DNA of 35,988 nucleotides, from positions 1 through 35,988 of the forward strand of contig JAIXTK010000409.1 in NCBI GenBank assembly GCA_027483995.1. The letters are read 5' to 3'. Below the pieces are notes generated by a model. The model worked only from the letters and a program-made list of their open reading frames with translations. It was not told the DNA's origin and did no database searches. Origin of the DNA: Acetobacteraceae bacterium (lineage in GTDB: Bacteria > Pseudomonadota > Alphaproteobacteria > Acetobacterales > Acetobacteraceae). The stretch's first letter is position 1. Each line of letters opens with the position of its first letter. Below, one piece after another: positions 24,936-32,755 of the stretch. The translations under genes were made by a program, and so were the position numbers.

Positions 24936-25226
24936 CTACATCCCGAGAGCGCGACGGTAGACATCCAGGAGTGTTTCCTGCTCCTCGATTTCAGCCGGCT
25001 CCTGCTTGCGCAGGCGGATCAGCTGCCGCATCACTTTCACGTCGAAGCCGGCAGACTTGGCCTCCGCAAAGATGTCCTTGATGTCGCTGGAAAGCGCCTT
25101 CTTCTCCTCCTCCAGGCGCTCAATACGCTCGATCAGGCTGCGGAGGCGTTCAGCAGAGATATTTCCCCACTGGGCGCTCTCCTCTTCTTGCGGCTCGCCG
25201 GAAATAGCTGGCGCGGGTCGGGCCAT
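24936..25226 (-). CDS. gapR: GapR-family DNA-binding protein (DUF2312)
   Basis: 96 residues. The core LRSLIERIERLEEEKKALSSDIKDIF, then AKSAGFDVKVMRQLIRLRKQ and EEQETLLDVYRRAL, is the DUF2312/GapR fold. GapR is an essential or near-essential nucleoid-associated protein of alphaproteobacteria that clamps overtwisted, AT-rich DNA ahead of replication and transcription. The start MARPAPAI at 25226 is chosen because GGAG precedes it and the frame further upstream falls in the hairpin. The N-terminal 25 residues are a charged, Pro/Glu-rich tail, variable in the family. It lies on the same strand as the DUF1244 gene, 93 bases downstream of it. Confidence 0.93.
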   Translation of the reverse strand: MARPAPAISGEPQEEESAQWGNISAERLRSLIERIERLEEEKKALSSDIKDIFAEAKSAGFDVKVMRQLIRLRKQEPAEIEEQETLLDVYRRALGM

Positions 25227-25245
25227 GAGGCAACTCCGTATCACG

Positions 25246-25272
25246 TTGGATATGCCCGCATCGGGCATCCAA
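25246..25272 (-). terminator. hairpin between DUF1244 gene and gapR
   Basis: TTGGAT (25246-25251), bulge AT, GCCCG, loop CAT, CGGGC, ATCCAA (25267-25272): 11 paired bases with one two-base bulge. It lies after the DUF1244 stop and just upstream of gapR on the same strand. It may end or attenuate readthrough into gapR; no T-tract follows. Confidence 0.4.
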
Positions 25273-25319
25273 GGGCGGCGGCTTAGCCGAGCGTCCCTGG
25301 ACGGTCAACGCACCGGGCA

Positions 25320-25631
25320 TCAGTGGCCGGGGTTGACCTTTTTGAAATCGGCAATTTGCTGGGTGCTTGCCTCCTTCTGGTGCATGGCTTGCCACTCCCT
25401 GTAGGGCATGCCGTAGATCGTCTCGCGCGCATCAGGATCTGCGATCACAATGCCTTGGTCGGCAGCACCCTCGCGGTACCAGCGGCTGAGGCAGTTTCGG
25501 CAGAAGCCGGCGAGATTCATGAGATCGATGTTCTGGACATCGCTGCGTTCTCTCAGGTGCTGAACGAGGCGACGGAATGCCGCAGCCTCGAGCTCGATGC
25601 GGGTTTGTTCGTCCAGTTCGGGCATTGCCAT
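25320..25631 (-). CDS. DUF1244 domain-containing protein
   Basis: 103 residues from the ATG at 25631, which is preceded by AAGGAGG at six bases; an ATG two codons later is also possible. The sequence carries the family signature RTDVQN-type stretch, here RSDVQNIDLMNLAGFCRNCL, followed by SRWYREGA and YGMPYREWQAMHQ. The paired cysteines in FCRNCL are invariant-looking and could bind metal. Function is not known. The family is widespread in Alpha- and Gammaproteobacteria as a single small cytoplasmic protein. It is divergent from glycerate kinase (86-base gap) and upstream of gapR on the same strand. Confidence 0.9.
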   Translation of the reverse strand: MAMPELDEQTRIELEAAAFRRLVQHLRERSDVQNIDLMNLAGFCRNCLSRWYREGAADQGIVIADPDARETIYGMPYREWQAMHQKEASTQQIADFKKVNPGH

Positions 25632-25717
25632 GGTGGGCCTCCTTGATAGGGTCAACATGGCGCTTTCGCGCCACCTTCGCCATACTCCACCGCTAGAAAT
25701 GGGGGACAGGTCCTGGC

Positions 25718-26995
25718 ATGGGCGAGTGGACGGAGCAGCAGGCGCGTGAAGCGTTGAACCGGATTTTTCGTGCGTCGATTGCCGCGGCCGATCCGCGGCA
25801 TATGCTGGCTGCTCACTTGCCGCCCCGCCCGGCCGGTCGTTGCGTTGTGGTGGGCGCGGGCAAGTCGGCCGCCTTGATGGCCGCCGCTCTGGAGGATGCC
25901 TGGCCGGACACCGAGTTCTCGGGTGTGGTTGTGACGCGGTACGGGCATTCGGTTCCGACCCGCCGCCTACGTGTCATCGAGGCAAGTCACCCGGTACCGG
26001 ATACCAATAGCGAGATCGGCGCAGAGAGCGTACTGCAGGCGGTGCAGGGCCTGGGCCCTGACGACCTCGTGATTGCTTTGATCTCGGGTGGCGGTTCCGC
26101 GCTAATGGCATTGCCGGTAGAGGGCCTCACGCTAGCGGATAAACAGGCCGTGAATCGCGCCCTACTCGCGAGCGGAGCTACGATTTCGGAGATGAATGCC
26201 GTTCGCAAGCATTTGTCTCGCATCAAGGGCGGCCGGCTCGCGGCAGCGGCAGCCCCAGCGAAGGTGGTGACGCTCGCGATTTCCGACGTTCCGGGCGACG
26301 ATCCAGCCGTGATTGCATCCGGGCCTACGGTCCCGGATCCCACGACGTTCTCCGACGCGCGCTCCATCATTGCCCGTTACGGCGTTGAGCTTCCGCCGGC
26401 AGTCGCAGCGCGGCTCAAGGAGGAAGCGGATGAGACACCCAAGCCGGGACAACTGTCGCATACCGAGTTCCGGATGATCGCCACACCTTCAATGGCGCTT
26501 CGGGCGGCTGCCGAAGAAGCGTCACGGCTCGGGCTGTCACCTTTGATCCTCGGGGACGCACTGGAAGGCGAGAGCCGTGAGGTCGGCACGGTGATGGCTG
26601 GAATTGCCAGATCGGTAGCGACGCATGGGCTGCCGATTGAACGGCCTGCTGTTCTCCTCTCGGGCGGTGAGACGACGGTTTCCATCGGGCCTGAAGGAGC
26701 AGGTCGCGGCGGCCGCAACACCGAGTTCCTTCTGGCGCTGGCCGTTGCGTTGGGCGGCGCAACAGGGATTTGGGCGGTTGCCGGCGATACCGACGGCATT
26801 GATGGGACAGAAGATGCAGCAGGGGCATTCGTGGCGCCAGATACTCTCGCAAGAGCGCGGACCGCGGGCTTGGATCCCCATACCGTTCTCGATTCCCATG
26901 ACAGCTACGCGCTGTTCGATGCGATCGGCGACCTCATTCGAACGGGGCCGACATTGACCAATGTCAATGACATACGTGCGATCTTAATCGCTTGA
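25718..26995 (+). CDS. ttuD: glycerate 2-kinase (MOFRL family, GckA/TtuD type)
   Basis: 425 residues. The N-terminal DUF4147 domain contains VVVGAGKSAALMAAALE (about 43-59) and the phosphate loop ALISGGGSALMALPVEGL (about 119-136), then NAVRKHLSRIKGGRLA. The C-terminal MOFRL domain shows VLLSGGETTVSIG and GRGGRNTEFLLALA, ending with GDTDGIDGTEDAAGAF. It phosphorylates D-glycerate to 2-phosphoglycerate, the last step of glyoxylate/tartronate or hydroxypyruvate degradation. The family is often misnamed hydroxypyruvate reductase. GGGGGA precedes the ATG. Pyruvate kinase follows after 16 bases, so the pair handles both ends of the 2-phosphoglycerate to pyruvate branch, with enolase elsewhere. Confidence 0.93.
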   Translation: MGEWTEQQAREALNRIFRASIAAADPRHMLAAHLPPRPAGRCVVVGAGKSAALMAAALEDAWPDTEFSGVVVTRYGHSVPTRRLRVIEASHPVPDTNSEIGAESVLQAVQGLGPDDLVIALISGGGSALMALPVEGLTLADKQAVNRALLASGATISEMNAVRKHLSRIKGGRLAAAAAPAKVVTLAISDVPGDDPAVIASGPTVPDPTTFSDARSIIARYGVELPPAVAARLKEEADETPKPGQLSHTEFRMIATPSMALRAAAEEASRLGLSPLILGDALEGESREVGTVMAGIARSVATHGLPIERPAVLLSGGETTVSIGPEGAGRGGRNTEFLLALAVALGGATGIWAVAGDTDGIDGTEDAAGAFVAPDTLARARTAGLDPHTVLDSHDSYALFDAIGDLIRTGPTLTNVNDIRAILIA

Positions 26996-27011
26996 CCGCA
27001 AGGGGCACCGA

Positions 27012-28445
27012 ATGCCGAGCCGTGTGAAGATCCGCCGCAGGCGGCGCACCAAGATCATTGCGACGTTGGGGCCGGCCAGTTCGACACCCGAAGTGCTGGC
27101 GCGCCTCTTTCAGGCCGGGGCGGATGTGTTTCGGCTAAACTTCAGCCATGGCACCCAGGACGATCACGCCGCGCGCATTGCCATGATCCGCGACCTGGAA
27201 GCCCGCTTCGACCGGCCAATTGGCATCCTTGCGGATGTTCAGGGGCCGAAGTTGCGCGTCGGGCAATTTGCCGGGGGGCGCGTACAGCTGCAAACAGGGC
27301 AGATGTTCCGACTGGATCTCAATCCGACACCGGGTGACGTAAGGCGCGTTCAGCTCCCGCACCCCGAAATCATCTCCGCTGCCACGATTGGGACGACTCT
27401 GCTCCTGGACGACGGCAAGCTCCGCCTGCGTGTGTTGCGGCAAAGGCCGGATCATCTGGAGACCGAGGTTGCGGTCGGGGGTCTGCTGTCTGACCGCAAG
27501 GGCGTGAACGTTCCAGATATCATGCTACCCATTCCGGCTTTGACCGCGAAGGATCGAAGCGACCTCGCATTCGCGCTTGAGCACGGCGTTGATTACGTCG
27601 GCCTGTCGTTTGTGCAGCGGCCAGAAGACGTGGAGGAAGCACGAGACATCGCAGCGGGACGGGCTTGGATCATGACGAAGATCGAGAAGCCACAAGCTTT
27701 GGAGAACCTGGAAGACATCATCAGGCTGTCGGATGCCGTGATGGTTGCGCGCGGAGACCTTGGGGTAGAACTGCCGCCTGAGGAGGTACCACTGGCCCAA
27801 AAGCGGATCGTCCGAATTGCACGCCAACTGGGACGACCTGTGGTTGTGGCGACACAGATGCTGGAGAGCATGATCAGCTCACCGGCGCCCACCCGCGCCG
27901 AGGCATCCGATGTCGCAACCGCCGTGTTCGATGGGGCAGACGCCGTGATGCTGTCAGCCGAGACAGCCGCGGGGCAGTTTCCCTTCGAAGCCGTCAATAT
28001 CATGGATCGCATCGTCGCCCGCGTAGAGGAAGACTCGGGTTGGCGCGCCATCATTGAGGCGTCGCGACCTGCTCCAGAGCATTCAGCAGCAGATGCAATC
28101 GCCGCTGCGGCCCGCCAGGTTGCCCACACCATAGACGCGGCAGTGATCTGTGCCTTCACAGCTAGCGGCAGCACAGCACTCAGGGCTGCACGTGAACGTC
28201 CTGAAGCGCCAATCCTCGGAATGACAACCTCGATGCAGACTGCTCGGCGCACATCAGTGGTATGGGGCGTGCACGCAGTCATGGCTGCGGAGGTACATTC
28301 AATGACGGAGACCGTTGCCAAAGCGTCCAAGACCGCAGTGGCGGAGGGCTTCGCTGCGAGCGGTGACCAGATTGTTGTCATTGCCGGCGTCCCGTTCGGA
28401 CAATCTGGCACAACCAACGCACTGCGGGTCGCTCAGGTTCGGTAG
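27012..28445 (+). CDS. pyk: pyruvate kinase
   Basis: 477 residues, standard length. The order is RRTKIIATLGPAS (12-24), FRLNFSHGTQDD, the B-domain, then the magnesium and catalytic region IMTKIEKPQALENLEDII, VMVARGDLGVELPPEEVPLAQKRIV and PVVVATQMLESMISSPAPTRAEASDVA, followed by the C-terminal regulatory domain with FTASGSTALRAARERP. It transfers phosphate from PEP to ADP. AAGGGG lies upstream of the ATG. The N-terminus is unusually basic (MPSRVKIRRRRRTK). Co-transcription with glycerate 2-kinase is likely, and a terminator follows at 28517-28563. Confidence 0.96.
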   Translation: MPSRVKIRRRRRTKIIATLGPASSTPEVLARLFQAGADVFRLNFSHGTQDDHAARIAMIRDLEARFDRPIGILADVQGPKLRVGQFAGGRVQLQTGQMFRLDLNPTPGDVRRVQLPHPEIISAATIGTTLLLDDGKLRLRVLRQRPDHLETEVAVGGLLSDRKGVNVPDIMLPIPALTAKDRSDLAFALEHGVDYVGLSFVQRPEDVEEARDIAAGRAWIMTKIEKPQALENLEDIIRLSDAVMVARGDLGVELPPEEVPLAQKRIVRIARQLGRPVVVATQMLESMISSPAPTRAEASDVATAVFDGADAVMLSAETAAGQFPFEAVNIMDRIVARVEEDSGWRAIIEASRPAPEHSAADAIAAAARQVAHTIDAAVICAFTASGSTALRAARERPEAPILGMTTSMQTARRTSVVWGVHAVMAAEVHSMTETVAKASKTAVAEGFAASGDQIVVIAGVPFGQSGTTNALRVAQVR

Positions 28446-28516
28446 CCGCTCCATCCGCTTACCCGTCGCACGCAGAGGCACACCGGCATGAGCGGATTCT
28501 CCCATCCACAACCTGA

Positions 28517-28563
28517 GGAGAATCTGGGTCACGTCGCCATCAATGGTTTAATTCTCCTTTTTT
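28517..28563 (+). terminator. Rho-independent-type terminator after pyk
   Basis: GGAGAAT (28517-28523) pairs with ATTCTCC (28551-28557), which runs straight into six T (28558-28563). The loop is long (27 bases) but contains its own short pairing, CCAT/ATGG. It ends the glycerate kinase-pyruvate kinase transcript. Confidence 0.55.
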
Positions 28564-28572
28564 AGCCACCCC

Positions 28573-28626
28573 ACTCGCCCGCAAGGCGAGTTTCGCGTTG
28601 ACAAATGCACGCACAGGTTGTATTTC
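28573..28626 (+). promoter_or_regulatory. ctrA promoter region
   Basis: A perfect TTGACA (28598-28603) is followed after 17 bases by TATTTC (28621-28626), a good -35 with a weak -10, and the GTG start of ctrA is 30 bases further on. Just upstream is a perfect 7-bp hairpin ACTCGCC/GGCGAGT (28573-28591), which could be an operator. A strong -35 with a poor -10 is common for activated promoters. Confidence 0.45.
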
Positions 28627-28655
28627 GGTTGCTGACGCGATCTTGGAGATTGCCT

Positions 28656-29411
28656 GTGCGTATTCTTTTGGTTGAAGACGACCTCATGGTTGCCCGCGCC
28701 GTAACCATGATGCTCAAATCCATCAACGCCGTCGTCGATGAGACTGATACCGGTGAAGAGGCGATAGAACTCGCCCGCCATTACGACTACGATATCGTCG
28801 TATTAGACCTGATGCTTCCAGATATGGAAGGGTACGAGGTTGTACGCCGGTTGCGCATGGCCCGGATTGAGGTTCCAGTTCTAATCCTTTCCGGCCTCTC
28901 TCGGCCGCAAGCAAAGGTCAAGGGCCTGAGCCTCGGCGCAGACGATTTCATCACCAAGCCCTTCGACAAGGCTGAATTGCTTGCGCGGATACAAGCGATT
29001 GTGCGACGCAGCAAGGGCTTCAGCCACCCTTCTATCGACGTCGGGCCGGTGCGGCTTCTCCTCGACAGCCGGGAGGTCTCCATTGCGGACCAGCAAGTGC
29101 ACTTGACTGGCAAAGAGTATGCAATCCTAGAGCTCCTGATGCTTCGGAAGGGTATTGTTCTCACTAAGGAGATGTTCCTTAACCACCTCTACGGCGGCAT
29201 GGACGAGCCCGAAGCCAAGATCATTGATGTCTTCATATGTAAGCTTCGGAAGAAGCTGACGTCCTTTGGCGCTGGCGATCTGATCGTTACCGTGTGGGGA
29301 CGGGGCTACATGATGCGGGACCCTCTAAGAGTTGGCGTGGACGGGCGAGTGATCCCGCACGTTACGGAGATGGGAATCGGTAGCGACGAGTCAACCGAGG
29401 CACTGGCATAG
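28656..29411 (+). CDS. ctrA: response regulator transcription factor CtrA
   Basis: 251 residues from a GTG start preceded by GGAG at seven bases. The receiver domain has the acidic pair EDD (7-9), the phosphoacceptor Asp51 in [15 protein letters not shown] and Lys in [11 protein letters not shown]. The linker is [15 protein letters not shown]. The winged-helix domain contains [38 protein letters not shown] and [13 protein letters not shown], the last two near-invariant in CtrA. CtrA is the alphaproteobacterial master regulator of cell cycle, motility and envelope genes. About 20 extra residues follow the DNA-binding domain (after [10 protein letters not shown]), longer than in the Caulobacter protein. 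Whether this is the only CtrA in the genome cannot be told. Confidence 0.9.
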   Translation: MRILLVEDDLMVARAVTMMLKSINAVVDETDTGEEAIELARHYDYDIVVLDLMLPDMEGYEVVRRLRMARIEVPVLILSGLSRPQAKVKGLSLGADDFITKPFDKAELLARIQAIVRRSKGFSHPSIDVGPVRLLLDSREVSIADQQVHLTGKEYAILELLMLRKGIVLTKEMFLNHLYGGMDEPEAKIIDVFICKLRKKLTSFGAGDLIVTVWGRGYMMRDPLRVGVDGRVIPHVTEMGIGSDESTEALA

Positions 29412-29463
29412 CCTGACAGTGCAACTTAGGGCGCGGTTCTGCCACCCGTGGCTTCCCATCAGA

Positions 29464-29481
29464 TGACGTGCTCCCCTGAAT
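29464..29481 (+). repeat. left terminal inverted repeat of the IS3 element
   Basis: TGACGTGCTCCCCTGAAT, identical to the reverse complement of 30678-30695. Similarity beyond these 18 bases is weak. Confidence 0.85.
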
Positions 29482-29569
29482 GTTTCTGTTCAGACAGAGA
29501 GTCCTCTGCGTTGCTTGCTGATCGATGAGGTGATGGCAACGGGATTGAGGATATGCCCCCATCCCATTG

Positions 29570-30345
29570 TCTGGTGACTTCGGCGGAGGGGAGTACGCCA
29601 GATTCGAGCGCGACCGTATGGTGTTTTGGTCATGCCACCAAGTGGTCAGTACGGCTCATGTCTGCACCATCGAGGTGACAAGCGTCTTAGTGAGGGACTC
29701 GTCACGGAGCCAGCCACTAAAGCTCCCGACGAACGCGTTCTGGGTTGGCTTATCTGGCGCAGTCCAATGCATTCCACTTGGCGCTCATGCAACCAACGCA
29801 GAATCGAGGTCGATGTGAGCTCCGTGCCGTTGGCGCTGACCAACGCCAGCGGCTTGCCACGGATTGCCGCGGTCGCGTCGATTTCATGCGCGCCCCTGGC
29901 ACCCGACAGCGACGTATCGGGCACGAACGCCAGGCATTCGCGCTTGACGTTGTCCACCACCCACAGGACGCGGAAACGCCGGCCACAGCCAAATGCGTCA
30001 GAGACGAAGTACAACGGCGCTGGTTCAGCCACTACGGCAGGGTCATCGGAGCCCTGGTTCCCAGCGCCAGTTTCCGGCCACCGCAGCGGCCCATCTTCAT
30101 GCCCTCCTTGCGACAGAGCCTGAGAAGATTCTCGTCGTTCGGCTTCAGTCCTTCTCGCGCCGGCAGATAGCCTAGGCGCCGATAGCCAAACCGTCACCGC
30201 TCGGCCGCCGGCTCACGCTGCCGCTGCCGCAGACTGGTATCGTCCGGCCGGTTCGGCTGATACCGCGCCACCTGCCTGGCAATTCCGATCAGATGGCACG
30301 CCCGGCGCTCGCTCCGCCCGTATCAGCCTCGGGAATGAGCGACCG
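29570..30345 (-). pseudogene. IS3-family transposase orfB remnant
   Basis: Integrase-like orfB scattered over frames. Recognisable pieces in order are RYQPNRPDDTSLRQRQRE, GYRRLGYLPAREGLKPN, LYFVSDAFGCGRRFRVLWVVD, ECLAFVPDTSLSGARGAHEID, LALVSANGTELTSTSILRWL, and, after a shift near 29775, APDKPTQNAFVGSFSGWLRDE. Functional relatives read LDFVSDA, SDNGTE and NAFVESFNG at the catalytic sites; here they are Tyr, Ala and Gly, so all three DDE residues are gone. In-frame stops lie in the N-terminal part and after MVQT. It is certainly non-functional. Confidence 0.85.
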
Positions 30346-30347
30346 CA

Positions 30348-30636
30348 TTATGCTTCGAACCGGGCGTCGCCATTTTGTGCCGAGATGTCTTTCAGAACCG
30401 CGATTTCCAGCATCGCCTCCGTCAACAGCTTCTTCAGCTTGGCGTCCTGCTCCTCCAGCGCCCAAAGCCGTTTGGCGTCCGTCACCTTAAGGCCGCCAAG
30501 CGTGGCTTTCCACTAGTAGAACGTCGCCCCACTGATCCCGCGCCGGCGGCAAACGTCCGCCGTCGCCGCTCCTGCCTCCAGCTCAATCAGAATTCCGATG
30601 ATCTGCTCATCGCTGAACCTACTGGGCTTTACTCAT
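30348..30636 (-). pseudogene. IS3-family transposase orfA remnant
   Basis: The HTH protein reads SRFSDEQIIGILIELEAGAA, TADVCRRRGISGATFY, then TAG (30513-30515), then WKATLGGLKVTDAKRLWALE and KKLLTEAMLEIAVLKDI. The stop replaces the conserved Lys of YKWK. The only nearby ATG (30634-30636) is one base out of frame with the start of the conserved sequence. It is broken in two places. Confidence 0.85.
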
Positions 30637-30677
30637 CAGTCCCGTTAAGAAAAGACCTCTACCGAACAATGGCACCA

Positions 30678-30695
30678 ATTCAGGGGAGCACGTCA
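30678..30695 (-). repeat. right terminal inverted repeat of the IS3 element
   Basis: ATTCAGGGGAGCACGTCA on the plus strand, the perfect reverse complement of 29464-29481. It lies upstream of the orfA remnant. Confidence 0.85.
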
Positions 30696-30771
30696 CCGGC
30701 CAAATGCCGATGACCTGGTAGTTCCAGCACCACGCAGCGGCCACTACTGCTTCTCTGAGCTCTGCCTTCGA

Positions 30772-30969
30772 TCAGTGTCGCTGTGGTGCAGCGTCGAACA
30801 ACCGGTCGACGAGTGCGACCAAATGGGCCGCAGTCTGCACATAGCCGGCCTGGTCTGCCTCCTGCGCGACTTGGATCAGGTGGTCACACAGCATGAGAGG
30901 GCTGATCTTCGCAGCCTGCTCTCCACGCAGCAACTCCACAGACTGAATGTTGGCAGTATACTTTGGCAT
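30772..30969 (-). CDS. small hypothetical protein
   Basis: 65 residues from the ATG at 30969 (MPKYTANIQ), with GAACGAGG upstream. The body SPLMLCDHLIQVAQEADQAGYVQTAAHLVALVDRLFD is a clean helix-turn-helix-like pair of amphipathic helices and looks conserved rather than random. I believe similar small proteins occur in related bacteria, but no function is known to me. It is the last gene of the minus-strand queuosine cluster, 83 bases after the RHH gene. A longer frame starting at 31050 is less likely because its N-terminal part is basic and irregular. Confidence 0.5.
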   Translation of the reverse strand: MPKYTANIQSVELLRGEQAAKISPLMLCDHLIQVAQEADQAGYVQTAAHLVALVDRLFDAAPQRH

Positions 30970-31052
30970 CGTGGCCTCGTTCGGGGTTTTCCGAAGGGAC
31001 AGGCCAGCCCTGCCCCTGAGACCAATCAAGCCCGCTAATGTTTGCCTCATCG

Positions 31053-31262
31053 TTAACGTGAGGCGATAAGCGCGTGGACTCTTAAGGATGACGCAAGTGG
31101 CCGATCTGCCGAGCGTTCGGCATCGATCTCACTGACCAGTTGAGCAAGGCTTGAGCTTTGCGCGCTCGCCAATTGTTCCAGCACCAGCCAAAACTCGGCT
31201 TCCAACGCGATGCTTGTCCGGTGCCCCGCGAGAGTGAAGCTGCGCTTGACCAGCCAGCTCAC
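31053..31262 (-). CDS. ribbon-helix-helix domain protein (RHH_4)
   Basis: 69 residues. LVKRSFTLAGHRTSIALEAEFWLVLEQLA is the RHH_4 pattern: a basic beta-strand that would enter the DNA groove, then two helices. The second part SLAQLVSEIDAERS and ASSLRVHALI completes the fold. Proteins of this type are small dimeric DNA-binding proteins of alphaproteobacteria with unknown targets. The GTG at 31262 forms a GTGA overlap with the queG stop and puts the conserved LVKRS four residues from the start; an ATG at 31286 would overlap queG by 28 bases. The coupling to queG suggests co-production with the queuosine enzymes and perhaps feedback control of them. Confidence 0.75.
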   Translation of the reverse strand: MSWLVKRSFTLAGHRTSIALEAEFWLVLEQLASAQSSSLAQLVSEIDAERSADRPLASSLRVHALIASR

Positions 31263-32293
31263 GACGCAAGCCTTTCCGCGCTCCAACGACCGGCTTCGGC
31301 CACCACGGGATCCGAATCACCCGCGAGCGTTTGCGCAACCGACAACAGATCAGGCCGTCCACTGTTGCCGATCGCAACGGCCACGTTGCGGACAAATCGT
31401 CCTCGGCCGATTCGCTTGATCGGAGAGCCTGTGAAGCGTCTCCTGAAAGCGGCGTCGTCCAAGGTTGCCAAATCCGCCAGAAGTGGCCCTTGCAGGTCTT
31501 CGCGCGCGGTCAGCTTCAGATGCCTCGACACCTTGGCAAATCGATTCCATGGGCAGACAGCAAGGCAGTCATCACACCCATAAATCCGATTGCCAATGGC
31601 ACTGCGCAACGGCACCGGAATTGGTCCTTGGTGCTCGATTGTCAGGTAGGAGATGCATCTGGTCGCATCGAGGCGATAGGGCGCCGTGAACGCGTCGGTC
31701 GGACAAGCCTGGAGACACCGCGTGCAACTGCCGCAATGATCGCTCCCAGGAAGGTCAGCAGGGATCTCAAGCGTTGTGTAGATCTCACCGAGAAAAAGCC
31801 ACGATCCAAATGATCGAGAGACAAGATTGGTATGCTTGCCTTGCCATCCGATCCCTGCGGCGGCGGCAAGTGGCTTCTCCATGACTGGAGCCGTGTCTAC
31901 AAAAACCTTAACCCCGCCAGGTGCTTGTGCAACGAGGAACTGGGCAAGGTGCTTCAGCATTCCCTTAACAACGTCATGATAGTCACGGTTACGAGCGTAG
32001 ACCGAAATATTGCCCTTCTGCTTCTGTTCAATATTCGCCAACGGGTTGAGATCGGGCCCATAGTTGACACCGAGGCAGATCACCGTTCTCGCATCGGGCC
32101 AGAGAGCGCGGGGGTGGCTGCGTTGCTCTGCTCGCTCCGCCAGCCACCCCATCGTTCCATGATGCCCGGCCAGTAGAAACTCCTGAAGTCGATCCCGAGC
32201 ATCTTCGCCCAATTCAGCGCGCGCGAAGCCAATCGCGTCGAACCCAAGTTTAAGCGCCCTGCTTCGAATCGCTTCAGCCAGCTTGGCTGTCAC
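31259..32293 (-). CDS. queG: epoxyqueuosine reductase QueG
   Basis: 344 residues from a GTG start. QueG is a cobalamin and iron-sulphur enzyme that reduces epoxyqueuosine to queuosine in tRNA, the last step of the pathway. Two 4Fe-4S sites are visible: Cys187, 190, 193 and 197 in CGSCTRCLQACP, and Cys240, 243 and 247 in CDDCLAVCPWN, with Cys213 in CISYLTIEHQG. The catalytic Asp133 lies in FVDTAPVMEK. The C-terminal 80 residues are HEAT-like helices. The GTG at 32293 follows the queF stop immediately (TAGGTG), so translation is coupled. No transcription signal is seen between the genes. Confidence 0.95.
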   Translation of the reverse strand: MTAKLAEAIRSRALKLGFDAIGFARAELGEDARDRLQEFLLAGHHGTMGWLAERAEQRSHPRALWPDARTVICLGVNYGPDLNPLANIEQKQKGNISVYARNRDYHDVVKGMLKHLAQFLVAQAPGGVKVFVDTAPVMEKPLAAAAGIGWQGKHTNLVSRSFGSWLFLGEIYTTLEIPADLPGSDHCGSCTRCLQACPTDAFTAPYRLDATRCISYLTIEHQGPIPVPLRSAIGNRIYGCDDCLAVCPWNRFAKVSRHLKLTAREDLQGPLLADLATLDDAAFRRRFTGSPIKRIGRGRFVRNVAVAIGNSGRPDLLSVAQTLAGDSDPVVAEAGRWSAERLAS

Positions 32294-32755
32294 CTATCCC
32301 CGTCCTCGATACGTGGGAACGCCCTGGTCCGGTACCCACACCCCACCAGGCGGGGCCCCAGTCTGCCAAAACACGTCGATCGGTATTCCACCCCGCGGAT
32401 ACCAGTATGCACCGATCCGCAACCAAGCTGGTGCGAGCAGATCAACCAAGCGCCGCGCAATCATCATGGTGCAATCCTCATGGAAGGCACCGTGATTACG
32501 GAAACTGGCGAGGAAAATCTTGAGAGACTTGCTCTCTACGATCCAGTCAGCCGGCACATAGTCCAAAACAATATGCGCAAAATCAGGCTGCCCGGTCAGT
32601 GGGCACAGGGACGTGAACTCCGGGCATGTGAAGCGAATCAGATACCCGTTTCCTAGGCTCGGGTTCGGCACCCGTTCCAGAACCGCAGCTTCAGGCGAAG
32701 CGGGAACTCGTGTCGACTGACCCAGTTGTGTCAGCCCCTCAATGCCCTGACTCAT
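32294..32755 (-). CDS. queF: NADPH-dependent preQ0 reductase QueF (type I)
   Basis: 153 residues, the short unimodular type. It reduces the nitrile 7-cyano-7-deazaguanine (preQ0) to preQ1 with four electrons from NADPH. The thioimide-forming Cys51 and Asp58 lie in [14 protein letters not shown], the substrate motif is VESKSLKIF (Glu74), and His92/Glu93 lie in NHGAFHEDC. The start MSQGIEG at 32755 forms an ATGA overlap with the tgt stop. A longer frame to 32878 merely covers the end of tgt. It sits between tgt and queG as a middle gene of the operon. Confidence 0.95.
   Translation of the reverse strand: MSQGIEGLTQLGQSTRVPASPEAAVLERVPNPSLGNGYLIRFTCPEFTSLCPLTGQPDFAHIVLDYVPADWIVESKSLKIFLASFRNHGAFHEDCTMMIARRLVDLLAPAWLRIGAYWYPRGGIPIDVFWQTGAPPGGVWVPDQGVPTYRGRG

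Larger units (their letters stand above)
29464..30695 (-). mobile_element. degenerate IS3-family insertion sequence, 1,232 bp
   Basis: Bounded by perfect 18-bp terminal inverted repeats and containing, on the minus strand, remnants of the two IS3 reading frames: an HTH orfA (30348-30636) and a DDE-integrase orfB (about 29570-30345). Size and layout match the family. No matching target-site duplication flanks the repeats (CAGA on the left, CCGG on the right), so the flanks have changed or the insertion is old. The element lies 52 bases downstream of the ctrA stop. Confidence 0.85.

Noticed and set aside
31129-31395. 88-codon minus-strand frame across the queG/RHH junction
   Set aside because: It overlaps two supported genes in a different frame and shows no motif.
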